Below, piece after piece: positions 49,283-63,077 of a DNA stretch of 64,000 bases; the stretch's first letter is position 1, and each line of letters opens with the position of its first letter. The DNA comes from Sinohyriopsis cumingii (lineage: Eukaryota; Mollusca; Bivalvia; Unionida; Unionidae). A model generated the notes under the pieces. The model worked only from the letters and a program-made list of their open reading frames with translations. It had not been told where the DNA came from and did not search any database. The stretch covers positions 20,391,936 through 20,455,935 of the forward strand of contig CM068828.1 of the NCBI GenBank assembly GCA_028554795.2. The letters run 5' to 3'. The translations under genes were made by a program, and so were the position numbers.

Positions 49283-49605
49283 TAGCATATGATGTATAAG
49301 AGACTGACTCCAAATAGAAAGGGCAAAACACATGAGCCATACAAAAGACTAACTTGTAACAGACAGAGAATGTGCATAAGCCATGCAAAAGACTGATTCA
49401 AGACAGGCAGTGAAAGCACATGAGCCACACAAGAGACTGACTCCAAATAGATAGTGAAAGCACATGAGCCATACAAGAGATTGACTCCAAATAGACAGTG
49501 AAAGCACATGAACCATACAAGAGACTGACTCAAGACTGGCAGTGAAAGCACATGAGCCATACAAGAGACTGACTCCAAATAGACAGTGAAAGCACACGAG
49601 ACATC
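49283..49605. repeat. 44-bp tandem repeat, about 7 copies
   Basis: Units contain AAGAGACTGACTCCAAATAG and ACAGTGAAAGCACATGAGCC. An alternative half-unit (AAGACAGGCAG/AAGACTGGCAG) appears in two copies. Minus-strand frames across it are by-products. Confidence 0.94.
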
Positions 49606-50000
49606 AATTGACATGCAAGTGGTCAAGTCTTGAACATCACAGAGTATAAAAAGGAAGATGGTGCTTGTGAGCATGTGAGAATCTTTACAAAAAGAGGGGT
49701 GATAGAGAGCCCAGAGTGAGGAGTGCATTAACTTGGCTGGCAAAACAGACTGTGTAGGACATTGAACAAAGGGTGGGAGTCTGCCCATGTTGGGACACAG
49801 TTACCTCCAGGATTTCAATAGCTGGAATATACTTCCATAGTATAAGAAAACGCCACAGAAATTGCCCATTGAAATGACACAGGTGGATTAGGTGTTTGGG
49901 AACCCTCCAGAAAAAGCATTCTTCCTCACACTAGTGGAAGAATTGATGAACGGATGGGATTTGGCACCAGTTGCTCCATTTTCAGCAAGACAACTCTTAA

Positions 50001-50789
50001 CCCTTTACCTCATAGAGCATAGTGACAAAGTGCAACTCGCTATACATAGAACACAGGTTACCTAGTCGACCGCATACGCATAGCTTGCCTGTGAACTATT
50101 AAGCAATGTAGTGTATGTTACGTTTAATAGCAATTTTAACCATTTTACATTTTTGGTATACATCTATTACATGTGGAACAATTTAAGAGTAAAGTCCGAT
50201 TGTTATAGCTGTGTAATTATTTATCACGGAAGAATTTGTTATGTGCTTTAAAATCTGGAGAGAATTCGTTCACCGTCATGTCAGTGAGGCCGTGTGACCA
50301 ACCGTAGAACTGCCATTTCTCATACTCGAAATTTACAAGTTTTTCATCTGTGTCTACATCACTAAGTCACCTAAATTTGATAATTTATAAAAACTAATTG
50401 CAGCCTATATCAATATCAGAGCCTTTACCTAGGTTATTGAATCTTTCATAGTTGTGATTCTAATCATGAAAACTTCGTAAGTACTGAATGAAATCCACGA
50501 CCGCCATTTTGGAGAGTGGAGATTACGACCCAGTTACTTTAAATAGCAGATATCGACCAGTACATAAACAGTGACCACGTGATCTGACGTAATTGTCATT
50601 CACAGAAATGAATGTAGTATCTAATAAGGGGTTTTCCCCGAAGGTGGCGCTACGAAAACCAGCTTAAAATGGCCGTTGTTTACGGCAGACGTAAAAAGGC
50701 GCTTCTATGGGACTTTTGTAGAAGCGTCAAAAGTCGCTTCGATGCGACTTTTGTAGAGGCGTCCAAAGACGGTTGTATGAGGTAAAGGG
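50001..50789. mobile_element. Non-autonomous piggyBac-type DNA transposon (789 bp) with TTAA duplications
   Basis: The element starts CCCTTTACCTCATA and ends TATGAGGTAAAGGG, a perfect 14-bp terminal inverted repeat. TTAA directly flanks both sides (49,997-50,000 and 50,790-50,793). TTAA targeting and CCC...GGG ends are diagnostic of piggyBac. There is no transposase frame, so it must have been moved in trans. The right end holds an internal near-palindrome around ACTTTTGTAGAAGCG and CGACTTTTGTAGAGGCG. Both TTAA copies and the inverted repeats are intact, so it looks fairly young. Confidence 0.93.
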
Positions 50790-50793
50790 TTAA

Positions 50794-51171
50794 ATGACTT
50801 CCACCTTGGCAAGCAAGCAACATTTTAACACTATTATTATGAACTGAAGTCTATGCAGGGTATTCTAAATGAATTCTTAATAAATTATCATTAGGTACCA
50901 TATCAAAGAGGAAAATAAGTCCCATGATATGATTGCTGATAAACGCATATGCTTTATGTACTAAAAGGTGCTATGTACATGTGGATAAAAAAGGAACTGA
51001 GAAAACTTTTAATGCACAAATGAATGCAACACAATGCAAGCTTGTACCTCATAGGTGTTCTCTCAGCTCAACAGATTATTTAAGACAGAATCAAATTGTT
51101 AACAAATTTGTCAAAAAGTCAGGTCTATGAAGTTTTCTGTGATTTAATTGTTTCTCCTTAATTTCACTTAC
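50794..51171 (-). other. Short intron stretch downstream of EGF exon 3
   Basis: Between the piggyBac-type element and the exon, with no other feature recognised. Confidence 0.75.
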
Positions 51172-51285
51172 CAGTCTCACAGTTCTTTCCTGTGCGTCCT
51201 TTGATGCAGTCACAGTGGTAACTACCATGTAGGTTCATACAAGTTCCACCGAAAAGACACGGAACTTGTAAACATTCATTGATAT
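51172..51285 (-). CDS. EGF-like exon 3 (calcium-binding, O-fucose site)
   Basis: This 38-residue module starts DINEC. Loops are CLQVPC, CLFGGTC and CMNLHGSYHC, then CDC, and it ends in TGKNCET. DINEC with Asn and Tyr in the C3-C4 loop fits cbEGF and hydroxylation consensus. CLFGGTC fits the POFUT1 pattern C2-x4-S/T-C3. Splice sites are tttgcag and GTAAGTG, both strong. The intron on its 5' side is nearly 11 kb and holds LINE copies and minisatellites. Confidence 0.95.
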
Positions 51286-51563
51286 CTGCAAAGACAGTCC
51301 TAAGAATTATTCAGTAGTAGTGGTGATGCTTTACATTACGGCAGCACAAATGTCACTACATAGTGTCAATAAAAAGTTCTAAAAATGAAAACATGAATTG
51401 CTTTTTAAAAAATTGGGAAAATAAACCCCTCCAAATCAATGCAAATGTTAAGTACAACAAGATAAAATATAAAATGTAAAGATGCTAAAAAATTAAAATG
51501 TATTTTTATATAAAATAAGGCCACACATTTAACATCTTTAAAATGTGAATAACATGTTGTTGT

Positions 51564-51565
<2 letters not shown>

Positions 51566-51600
<35 letters not shown>

Positions 51601-51838
51601 CCTTATTTAAAGAGGGTGGGTGGTATATCCTCATATAGTTTCTTCAAGCAGTTCAAGTCAAAATATTTCTGTCTCACAGGATGGACTTTTACACTCTCAA
51701 GAAGAATGTGTTCTACTGTCAGTGGACACTTGCATGGAATGAATGTAAGTCAATATTCACACTTTAGGATGTATGCATTAGTCAGATATAACAGTGTGAT
51801 ACATGACTGGCACAGTACCAACTTGTCTCTCTGATTTG
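51566..51838 (-). mobile_element. 3' remnant of a second LINE family
   Basis: The minus strand ends with a TAAATAAGGTC-like sequence followed by (ATT)n at 51,569-51,598. The junction GACCTTATTTAAAGAGGGTG on the plus strand matches GACTTTATTTAAGGAGAGTA at 53,835. Interior sequence is strongly decayed and its 5' limit is uncertain. Confidence 0.6.
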
Positions 51839-51840
51839 TT

Positions 51841-52755
51841 TTATACAAGGTAAGCCACACTCCAATTATTGCTTTAATGTTCTATACAAGGTGTGTAACA
51901 CTTGAATTATCACTTTAATGTTCTATACAAGGTATGACACATACTCCAATTATCACTTTAATGTTCTATACAAGGTATGACACACACTCCAATAATCACT
52001 GTAATGTTCTATACCAGGTATGACACACACTTCAATTATCAATTTAATGTTCTAAACAAGGTGTGCAACACTTCAATTCTCACTGTAATGTTCTATACAA
52101 GGTATGACACACACTCCAATTATCACTTTAATGTTTTATACAAGGTATGCCACACTCCAATTATCACTTTAATGCTCTATACAAGGTATGCCACACTCCA
52201 ATTATCAATTTAATGTTCTATACAAGGTATGACACACACTCCAATTATCACTTTAATGTTTTATACAAGGTATGCCACACTCCAATTATCACTTTAATGC
52301 TCTATACAAGGTATGCCACACTCCAATTATCAATTTAATGTTCTATACAAGGTGTGACACACACTCCAATTATCACTTTAATGTTTTATACAAGCTATGC
52401 CACACTCCAATTATCACTTTAATGCTCTATACAAGGTATGCCACACTCCAATTATTGCTTTAATGTTCTATACAAGATATGACACACTCCAATTATTGCT
52501 TTAATGTTCCACACAAGGTATGCCACACTCCAATTATTGCTTTAATGTTCTATGCAAGGTATGCCACACTCCAATTATTGCTTTAATGTTCTATGCAAGG
52601 TATGCTACACTCCAATTATTGCTTTAATGTTCTATGCAAGGTATGCCACACTCCAGTTATTTCTTCAATGTTCTATACAAGGTTTGCCACACTCCAATTA
52701 TTGCTAAAATGTTCTATACAAAGTATAGAACACTCCAATTATTGCTTTAATTTTC
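51841..52755. repeat. 41-42-bp minisatellite, about 22 copies, with a 125-bp higher-order unit
   Basis: Units contain TATACAAGGTATGCCACACT and CCAATTATCACTTTAATGTT. Around 52,086-52,460 a three-unit block of 125 bp repeats about three times. The right third has TATTGCTTTAATG units. Confidence 0.96.
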
Positions 52756-52831
52756 TTCAGTTCATTTCTCAAGGTTTCATTCTACATATTTTGCCAAGTA
52801 TGATGAACATGCTGATGAAAACAAAATTTGC

Positions 52832-53432
52832 AGTCAGTATATGAAGTCTTCCATTCAAAGATGGGTGACTGGAGGGCAGTTTGTCTGCTGATTTATACAA
52901 AATTTGAAGTCCATATATGGAATCTTCCATTCAAAGCTGGATGACTGCAGGGCAGATTTTCTGTTGATTTATACAAAATTTGAAGTCAGTATATTGAATC
53001 TTACATTCAAAGAAGGGTGACTGCAGGGCAGATTTTCTGTTGATTTATACAAAATTTGAAGTCAGTATATGGAATCTTCCATTCAAAGATGGGTGACTGC
53101 AGGGCAGATTGTCTGCTGATTTATACAAAATCTGAAGTCACTATTTGGAATCTTCCATTCAATGAAGGGTGATTGCAGGACAGTTTGTCTGCTGATTTAT
53201 ACAAAATTTGAAGTCACTATATGGAATCTTCCATTCAATGAAGGGTGATTGCAGGGCAGTTTGTCTGCTGATTTATACAAAATTTGAAGTCACTATATGG
53301 AATCTTCCATTCAAAGATGGGTGACTGCAGGGCAGTTTTGTCTGCTGATTTATACAAAATTTGAAGTCAGTATATGGAAACTTACATTCAAAGATGGGTG
53401 GCTGAAGGGCAGTTTGTCTGCTGCTTCAGTAC
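52832..53432. repeat. 76-bp tandem repeat, about 8 copies
   Basis: Units contain GTATATGGAATCTTCCATTC and GGCAGTTTGTCTGCTGATTT. It follows the previous array after about 75 bp. Confidence 0.96.
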
Positions 53433-53811
53433 CATTCATATAAAGATGACTAGGCAGTCAACAGTACAGTAAACATTTCCCAGATTACATAAGAAAGTCT
53501 TATGATATCTGGGAAAATGAACGGGTTGTCAGATTGAAGATTATGTAAGGCTTTCAATGTGGAAACTGAAAAGACTGAAATTTGTTTTGAGAGCTTTCAA
53601 CATAGTTCAAAGTATTGAGTATGGTTGTAATTTCCGCAGTATAAATTGAAGCTCAAGATAAATGTGATGCTGTAATTTGAGCTCCAATTTTGTCTCCATC
53701 TTTCGAACCACCTGAATACAGTGACACTGAATTTCCTCTGAAGAAAGAGATTACCAGCTGAAGACTTTCTGAATTAGCAAAGGTCAAATATTATTTTGGG
53801 ATGTTTTTATA
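53433..53811 (-). other. Intronic sequence without recognisable features
   Basis: Between the 76-bp repeat and a LINE remnant, nothing recognised. Confidence 0.7.
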
Positions 53812-54420
53812 GCAATAATAATAATAATAATAATGACTTTATTTAAGGAGAGTAACACAATTAGCTAAGAACTAATTTACTTTGAGGCCCTCATACAAAG
53901 GAATTTATTTATTTTAGATGCATCTCTGAAGTCACTGGATGGTTTGGAAGAAGGAAATAAAGTAGGCATTTCTAATCTCAGCTGGAATACTATTCCAGAG
54001 CAAAGTTCCAGAGTATTGGAGACTTTTTTTAAAATAATTCCTTATCTGGTTTGGGAATTTTATACAGTTTGGTAGACATGGATCACAGATGGGGAGTACT
54101 GCCAGGTAACCACAATACTTATTTGGGAAGGCAGAGTTTTGAAATGTTTTAATAACCACAGGTGTTATTTGGGAATACAGAGTTTAGGGATGTTTTCATA
54201 ACCACAGTGGTTATTTGGAAATGCAGAACATTACAATATTTCCTGCACTGATTTTCACTGTTTCTAAGTGAAGAAAAATTGGTGTGGTGAAAGCTGGGAT
54301 GACATTTGATTTTTGAACGTACAAGGTTTGGTATTCGGGCCTAAACACTACACCATATGTGTGTTAAGATGGATTGGGTTTACATGGATTGGGATTACAT
54401 GGATCTGAAGATAGTTCAAA
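53812..54420 (-). mobile_element. 3' part of a second LINE family, with (ATT)n tail
   Basis: The minus strand ends in (ATT)n at 53,812-53,834. Minus-strand codons between 54,159 and 53,935 read a typical LINE C-terminus, with FKKSLQYSGTLLWNSIPAEI. Sequence upstream to about 54,420 seems to belong to the same element but is decayed. It is distinct from the family at 55.5-58.6 kb in both C-terminus and tail junction. Confidence 0.75.
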
Positions 54421-55426
54421 CTGAAGAGCCAATTATCTGAAATAAAGTGATGGTTCAGATTCCTCAACATTGAGGTTTTCTTATGGGAAAATTCTATATG
54501 AGACCAGAAAGTCTAAGACCCTAATTGCATATTAAATCAGGCATGAGAGAGTCAAAGTCCCTAATTGTAAATTAGAGTAAGCAGCTGCAGGTAAGATTTA
54601 CAGTCTGATCCATACACAATCAAGCCATGGCTATTTTTCATTCTTACTAATGACCAGTATCACTAGAGCAAGACCTTTCGATCCAGGGTTGTGGAAGAAA
54701 AGTTAGCTTACAGCCAAAAATAAACCCCCAAAGTTTGGTGTCCTCCACAAAAGGAAAAAGATGACCATCAAAATAGAGCTTTGTGTCCTCATTAATACAA
54801 TGTCATCAGCAAAAGTGCATATAGTTAGTTTTTTATTTTGAAAATTTTAAATCCATTTTACACTGCTCATTTCTGAACACTATTGATGTTCATCTGTGGT
54901 ATTTATTCAATTTTTAAGCTGTTGGATTAAAATTAAATGTTGAAGGGCCTTTTTCCATTCCCTGGTGATGTCTTTGCATGCATTGTCTGTTATGTAAATC
55001 TATATTATGTGTATTATTTTAATAATAATAATTTTGGTAAGGGTCACTTTTGGTTAATGACATTTTTAGTACTAACAGTCTATGATCGTAGTTTGCACTG
55101 TAACATGAGTCATGTAATGTGTACAATGTTTCATTCATAAGTTTCAAGGTTGAATGGAAGGAACAGTTCAAGTAAACATCAAGGTCACACATTTCCTGGA
55201 AAAGTGCTAATGACCTATTTCCTGATTAGCCAATATGAATCAGCTGATTTGTTTACTGTTTGTTTATTTCAAAATTGAAGAATGATTCATCATGGTCTGG
55301 TATTGTATTCCTGGGTATTAACTTTATATGTAACTGAATTATTACATGGAATTATACATTTTTAATAGTATTATTGGTATTGTTTGAATTTTGGAGAGGA
55401 TTGATTCATTTAAAATCATTGACTGA

Positions 55427-55428
<2 letters not shown>
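54421..55428 (-). other. Intronic sequence without recognisable features
   Basis: AT-rich, with no exon, element or array recognised. Confidence 0.65.

Positions 55429-55429
<1 letters not shown>

Positions 55430-55510
<81 letters not shown>
55430..55510. repeat. (TA)n microsatellite at the LINE 3' end
   Basis: About 40 TA dinucleotides directly beyond the 3' end of the LINE. The other copies of this family end in (ATT)n. Confidence 0.97.
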
Positions 55511-55516
<6 letters not shown>

Positions 55517-58500
55517 AAAAATAATGAGGATTTTGTATATTGTCTAATCTTTAGAAGCTCTAAGTGCTTTATAACATTAGACAACACCTGTAAGATAAAA
55601 AGACATATAATGATATGATTACAAAAACAAACACCATGAAATTAGAAAACATTAAAAAAACATGCTGAGAATATTTAAGGCAGGAAACATTATTAGGTCT
55701 TTAAGTTTGTTCTTGCAGTCGAAATAAGTGAGTTTGAGAGCCCTCTTGAATGTGATCACTGTGTCTTTGTGTCTAAATTCAGTGGGCAATTCATTCCACG
55801 TTGCTGGGCCCTGGTATGCAAAAGAACGCTGTCCATATGACTTTGTTTTCATAGTGGGAATAATGAGTATACAATTGTCAGAAGAGGAGCATAAGTATCT
55901 TGCTGGTGTGTACACATGGGTGAGGTTGGATAGGTATGTTGGACTAGAGTCTGACAGTGAAATGTAGCACAGAAAACAAATTTTGTGTTTGATTCTGGAC
56001 CAAATGGATAGCCAGTGTAGGGTACAGAGCAGCGAGAGGTGTGCTCTGATTGTGGTACTCTAAGTATGATCCGAGCAGCTGTGTTTTGAACTTTTTTAAG
56101 TTTCTGGAGAAGATAATGAGATGAACCAGATAGAATTGAATTACAATAGTCCAGTCTTGAAAGTACTAATGAACACACAAGTGTTTTAGTGGCATCAACT
56201 GAAAAATATTTGTGAATGGAGCTGATGCGTCTCAGCTCAAGATATGCAGCCTTGCATATGTTCATGACATGTTGGTGCAATGTGAGAGTACTGTCCTGAG
56301 TAACACCTAGGTTTCATACTGATTGTGTGAATTTAATGTTGGTGTTGCTGATATTTATTGTTTGAGGTAAAGGATGTGAACGAGAAAGTCTTTGTGTTGT
56401 GATCAGAATGGCTTCAGTTTTATCATCATTTATCTGCAGATTGTTACATGTCATCCATGATTTCACATCAGAAATGCTCCTCTCTACACCTTGGATAGTA
56501 GCATCAACTCAGTTGGGTGGCTAGATTTGTATATTTGGGTGTCATCAGCGTACAGTTGGTGAGACACTGGATGATGATCTATGACACTTGAGAGCGACTG
56601 AGTGTACAGAATGAAGAGAACAGGTCCAAGAACAGACCCCTGTGGAACACCACAACATACATCAACTGGGCTGGAGTGTATTCCATTTGCAGATACAATT
56701 TGTGTCCTGTTGACCAAGTAGGACTTGAACCATTGTAAGTCTGTATCATGAATGCCAAATACATGCTGGAGACGGTGAAGTAATATATGGTCTATTGTGT
56801 CAAATGCTGCAGACAAATCAAGGAGAGTGAGGACTGTAATCTTTCTGCTATCCAACGCAGACAGAATGTTATTAACTACTTTTAGAAGAGTACTTTCAAT
56901 ACTGTGGCAAGGACAATATGCAGATTGTAAAAAGACTGTTTGAATTTAGATGAGATACAAGCTGGGATAGAACAACCTTTTCTAAGATTTTTTATATGAA
57001 TGAGAGATATGAAACTGGGCAGTAGTTCTTTAAATCATTATGGTCTAGTGTTGGTTTCTTCAGCAGAGGCTTTACAATGGCAGTTTTGAAAAATGATGGG
57101 AATTCCCCGGATGAGAGAGAGGTATTAATAACATCAGTTAGTGAAGGCAATACTGGATCTAAGCACTCAAGCAGCAGTGATGTTGGAATTGGATCAAGTT
57201 CACATGACTTTGGTGCACTCTTCATCAGGATTGTACATACGAAATCCATAGAGACCAGTTCAAATGCTGCTAATGGTTGCCGCTCAAATTCTCTATCCCA
57301 ACTGTATGGTGACAATGAGTCAAGTGAAATTGTGGTGTCAAGCTTATCTCTAATGGTTTGTACTTTGTCAAGGAAGAAATTTGCAAACATGTCCGGAAGG
57401 TCGACTGGAGAGAAGGTAGTTGGAAGTAGTGTAGATTTGTTCCTTGACATTAGCTTGTTAGTAATCTCGAAGAGCTCTATGCAGCTGGAACTTTCCATGA
57501 TCTTAGTACATGTAGTGTAGTGGGCTGATTTCACTGCATGGACTATATTTGTGACATTCTTCTTAGAGGCTTCATAGATTTGCTTATGAATAGTGAGTCT
57601 AGTGGAAAGCCAGAGCCTCTCAGCTTTACGGCAGTCTCTTTTAGCAGTGCAAAGCTGGTCCCTAACACTGCTATACCATGGAGAACACTTTTGAATTGAT
57701 ACTCTGTACTTGGTAGCTGGGGCATGTTTGTCAAGCAATGAACGCAGGCAGCTATCGAGTTGTTCTGCGGTAGGAGGTAAGCAAGTTGTTAGGTTAGCTT
57801 GGATGTCTTGCATTAGTTTGGTTCTATTTATCATACAGAGTTTTCTCTTAGTAGCAGATAAAGGTGGAGGGTTAGGGACTGATACGTCAAGATGGCATAT
57901 AATGCAGAGGTGATCTGATGCAAGGTCATGGGATACCAGGGAGGACCGTAGAATGTTATCATCAGGTCTATGAAGAATCCAGTCTAAGATGTGACCATGT
58001 TTATGTTTGGTTTGGTTAACTGAGTGTTTGAGGTTGAAAACATTAATGGAATCTATGAGTTTTAATGTATTTGAGTTTCCGGGACAGTCAAAGTGAAAGT
58101 TGAAATCTCCAAGAATAATCAGGTTGCCACCTATCAAATTTCCATACTCCAGGAGATTTGGAAACTGCTCCAAAAAGAGAGAGTCAGCCAGCTTGTTTTT
58201 TCTACTAGGAGGAGGATGGTATAGGCAGAAAAAATGGACTGACCTTTGCTCCGGTGTGTGTGTGGTTTGGACTAGTTCAAACGATGTGTGGTCGAAATTG
58301 AATGTTGTGGTCTGGTTAAGACGTTTTATCATGGAATTCTTTGTGATGACAGCAATTCCACCTCCGCGAGAATTACGGGGGAATGACTTGATGGAGTAAC
58401 CAGTGGGTGTTAGATCTGCACACGTGAGCTCATTGACTGATGTTTTTAGCCATGTTTCTGTCAGGAAAAATATGTCAATATTCTGGTCATTGATTAAATT

Positions 58501-58620
58501 AACTATTTCTGTGCACTTTTCCGGTGGTCCTATTGACTGGGCATTGAATAATGCAATGCGCAGAGGTATTTCTTGGATAGTTTACACAAAGGTTGACAAA
58601 TTAATAGGGATTTGAATATT
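55511..58620 (-). mobile_element. CR1/L2-type LINE, nearly complete, broken
   Basis: On the minus strand, the ORF2 parts follow in order. An APE-type endonuclease runs from about 58,590: FNAQSIGPP, FLTETWL, GGGIAVI, LGDFNFHFD, SDHLCIICH. Reverse transcriptase motifs are KPLLKKPTLDHNDLKNY near 57,030, LLDLSAAFDTIDH near 56,800, GVPQGSVLGPVLFILY near 56,630 and YADDTQIY near 56,525. The C-terminal RLDYCNSIL region and 3' UTR follow. The open frame 58,332-56,992 continues upstream without a Met. The frame is broken between RT motifs 1 and A by stops and again after YADD by a frameshift, so it cannot make full ORF2. No ORF1 is seen. It could be called CR1, L2 or a close clade, and only a phylogeny would tell. 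Confidence 0.93.
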
Positions 58621-58740
58621 TGAATTAGGTTATCTAAATTAAAGGTCAAATATTTTTTAAATTGTTGAGCCGAAATAAGGGAGATAACTGGAATTCTTCT
58701 TCCTGTTCTACGCTGGCCAGCTTTGAAACAAAACGTTTAT

Positions 58741-60088
<1,348 letters not shown>

Positions 60089-60712
60089 ATCTATAGAACA
60101 AACAGCCTTAATGCAGATATCTAGATATCTAGACCAAACAGCCTCACTGCAGCCATCCAATCTCTAGAACAAACAGCCTTGCTGCAGCCATCCACACTCT
60201 ATATATAAAACAGCCTCACTGAAGCCATCCAAATATATAGATCAAACAGCCCCACATCAGCCATCCAATCTCTAGAACAGACAGCCTCATTGCAGCCATC
60301 CACACTCTATATATAAAACAGCCTCACTGCAACCATCCAAATCTCTAGATCAAACAGCCTCACTGCAGCCATCCAATCTCTAGAACAAACAGCCTCACTA
60401 CAGCCATTCAAATCCCTAGATCAAACAGCCTCACTGCAGCCATCCAAATCTCTAGATCAAACAGCCTCACTGTAGCCATCCAATCTCTAGAACAAACAGC
60501 CTCACTGCAGCCATCCAAATCTCTAGATAAGCATCACTGCAGCCATCCAAATCTCTGGAACAAACAGCCTCACTGCAGCTATCCAAATCTCTAGAACAAA
60601 CAGCCTCACTGCAGCCATCCAAATCTTTAGATTAAACAGCCTCACTACAACCATCCAGATCTCTAGAACAAACAACCTCATTGCAGCTACCAAAATCTTT
60701 AGATTGAGATTG
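60089..60712. repeat. 36-bp minisatellite, about 17 copies
   Basis: Units read CAAACAGCCTCACTGCAGCC then ATCCAAATCTCTAGAA. Less AT-rich than other arrays. Small indels between units. Confidence 0.95.
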
Positions 60713-61425
60713 AACAATTCCTCTTGTTGACTTGAGATATTTGTGTGGAAATGCCTTATTTGGTATCCCCACAATAGTATCCCAACAAACTGGTTTCAGC
60801 AAAGTTGATTATCAGAGTGAGCTTTGCAGCTACAATCTGCTAGCAGTTTTTTTCACACTTCTTGGCTCTTCAAACCCTGAAATGCTCTGGCTATTACAAA
60901 GGGCAATAGTCTAGTTGGATTTTGGTTCTCAGCATTGGATTTAATGAAGAAAACTCTTGGCTAATTCTCCTAATGATGATGAGTTTTCTTATCTAAGTCA
61001 GTGGTTCAGCTATTCCTGGTCATTTTTAAGGCAAGGTCTCCCAACAATGGTTGAAATTTTGGTTTGTTTTCCCATAATACTATATTAAACTTTTGTCACC
61101 TGTTTTCCACATCCACCTTGAAGCCAACATAGGGACAGAGATTTATTTGTTGCATTTCCCATGTCAGGATTACACATAGTGATATACAAGACAAAAACTT
61201 CAGTCAATTGACTGTGTCTTAAGAGGCTATGTCATATGTATGGTTTAACGGTTGGTTCTTAATGGAATTTTTCAGTACATGATAGGCTTTTAGATAAGGG
61301 CCTATATATTTAGTGGAGGATAAAGGTTTGAAAAAGATCACAATGTTGATTAATCCCAATGGTGACATTCTAACTGTATGTAATTCAGTTAAACTGAATA
61401 TCTTTAACAAACTGGGACCTTCTAA
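60713..61425 (-). other. Intronic sequence without recognisable features
   Basis: No exon, array or transposon recognised. Confidence 0.65.
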
Positions 61426-61600
61426 TCACCCATCTAACTTAAGTTGAGGCCAAAGTAATGGAGTGCATCAGACTGGGCCCTTCTAATCACCCAGTTGAGG
61501 CCAAACTAATGGAGTGCATCAGACTGTGCCCTTCTAATCACTCATCTAACTTTGGGAAAGTTGAGGCCAAAGTAATGGAGTGCATCAGAGCATCATACTC
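61426..61600. repeat. About 50-60 bp tandem repeat x 3
   Basis: Units share CCTTCTAATCACCCATCTAA and AAAGTAATGGAGTGCATCAG. The middle unit lacks part of the spacer. Confidence 0.9.
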
Positions 61601-62052
61601 TCCTCCAACAACACATGAAACAACTCACAGCAAACAGGTTGCCTCCACTTAGTTACTTCATCCAACATACAATAAGGACACATCTGGAATTTTCTTTAAC
61701 CCTGAACCCACTGGGGTCAGGAATTATTCAGATATCATTTCCACTAATCAATATTCTTTAAAAGAAATGCAGTGCACAATGTCAAAATGAAAGTAAAATA
61801 TGCTCCTTTCTCTAAACCCCTTTAAAATGTTAGAACTAAACATTTGGTGAAAACTTAAAATTATCAGGAAAAACTGCATTCAAAAGCAAACAGGACTGAA
61901 AAGGCAATATTTAAATAGAAAAGAATAACATAAAGAATAATATAATGGAAAATATACAGAATAATATACAGAGTAATATAGATTCAAATGCAAGTGAAGG
62001 AAAAAAAATAACAGAAAACAAAGTAAAATGAAATTAAAATGCCAAACTGTAC
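61601..62052 (-). other. Intronic sequence before EGF exon 2
   Basis: AT-rich with loose AATATA(C/G)AGA repeats near 61,940-61,980, no exon seen. Confidence 0.7.
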
Positions 62053-62172
62053 CATTTTGACATCTTTCACCATAATATCCATCATCACAGAAGCACAAAT
62101 AGGTGCCAGGCAGCTCTGTGCAACGACCATGACCAGTGCATGGCTGCGATAGACGTGTGCATTCAGGAACAT
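62053..62172 (-). CDS. EGF-like exon 2 (atypical, probably not calcium-binding)
   Basis: This is a 40-residue EGF module. It opens with DVPEC, where Pro replaces the usual Asp/Asn ligand position. Loops are CTRLSQPC, CTGHGRC and CTELPGTYLC, then CFC, and it ends in GYYGERC. Glu stands where Asn/Asp is needed for hydroxylation, so calcium binding is doubtful. The C2-C3 loop ends in Arg, so no O-fucose site. The acceptor is TTCAG at 62,173 upward and the donor is GTACAG below 62,053. It is the most divergent module and may act as a flexible joint. Confidence 0.9.
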
Positions 62173-62403
62173 CTGAATAATAAATGATGGAAATAAAGAC
62201 AGGAAACAATCATACAGAAATGACTGTAAATGCCAAAAAATTACTCTAATAAAGAAAATGACATAAACTCATCCTTCAAAACACTGCTTCTGTGGTGCTG
62301 AGATATAATTTCGGACAAAGCAAAAGTCATCACATGTTTGTGTGCGATATCAGAAATCTATGACAGGGTCCTAGTGATAGATATTGGGTAATATAATATA
62401 TGG

Positions 62404-62536
62404 ATCATACATGCTTCTTTCTAGTATCAAATCATCACTGAATCCCAAGGGGTCATCTAAACCCAAGCATCAGGCATGCTTCTTTCAAGTATCAAATCAT
62501 CACTGAATCCCAAGGGGTCATCTAAGTCCAAGCATG
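62404..62536. repeat. About 66-bp direct duplication
   Basis: Two copies share GCATGCTTCTTTCWAGTATC and CACTGAATCCCAAGGGGTCA, nearly identical. Confidence 0.93.
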
Positions 62537-63077
62537 AAAGCATGAAGGCCAAAAATTTCAACACAACTAAGGGATGATGGATTTGGTGAACATTGATACC
62601 AGAAATAAAACATATATTATCGCTATTTTTATATTAAAAACAAACTGTGAATTTAAAGATGCATTTTAAATACATACACTACTATAAAGGAAATCTTATT
62701 TCAAGGGTAACATCCCATAAATAACAAGCTTTTACAGTACTGATTAGCAAGTATCTCAATTTCTTATTTGAAGGATGCCTGTTTCAAATGGATGGAAATG
62801 AGCCAGTCCCTGTACCATATTAAATTTACATTACCAAAATAATTATTCATGATTCAATATCTCCATGTATAATTGATGTTAACAGATGCCCACATGACAG
62901 CAGTTGCATTAATTTTGTTTTCTCTAATTATACTAATCTTTGGTATCAACAAACACATCACTAAACATTTATGATTCAGTGCTACTTTTTTTGGATAACA
63001 TATAATCAAATAAATAAAAATACTTTTGATCTATGATTTTAATAATCACACTTCCATAGTATTTGTCATAAACAACA
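62537..63077 (-). other. Intron between EGF exons 1 and 2, remaining part
   Basis: Plain AT-rich sequence. No further exon seen. Confidence 0.75.

Noticed and set aside
57077-57520. Plus-strand frame of 147 codons
   Set aside because: It is antisense to the LINE endonuclease/RT coding region.
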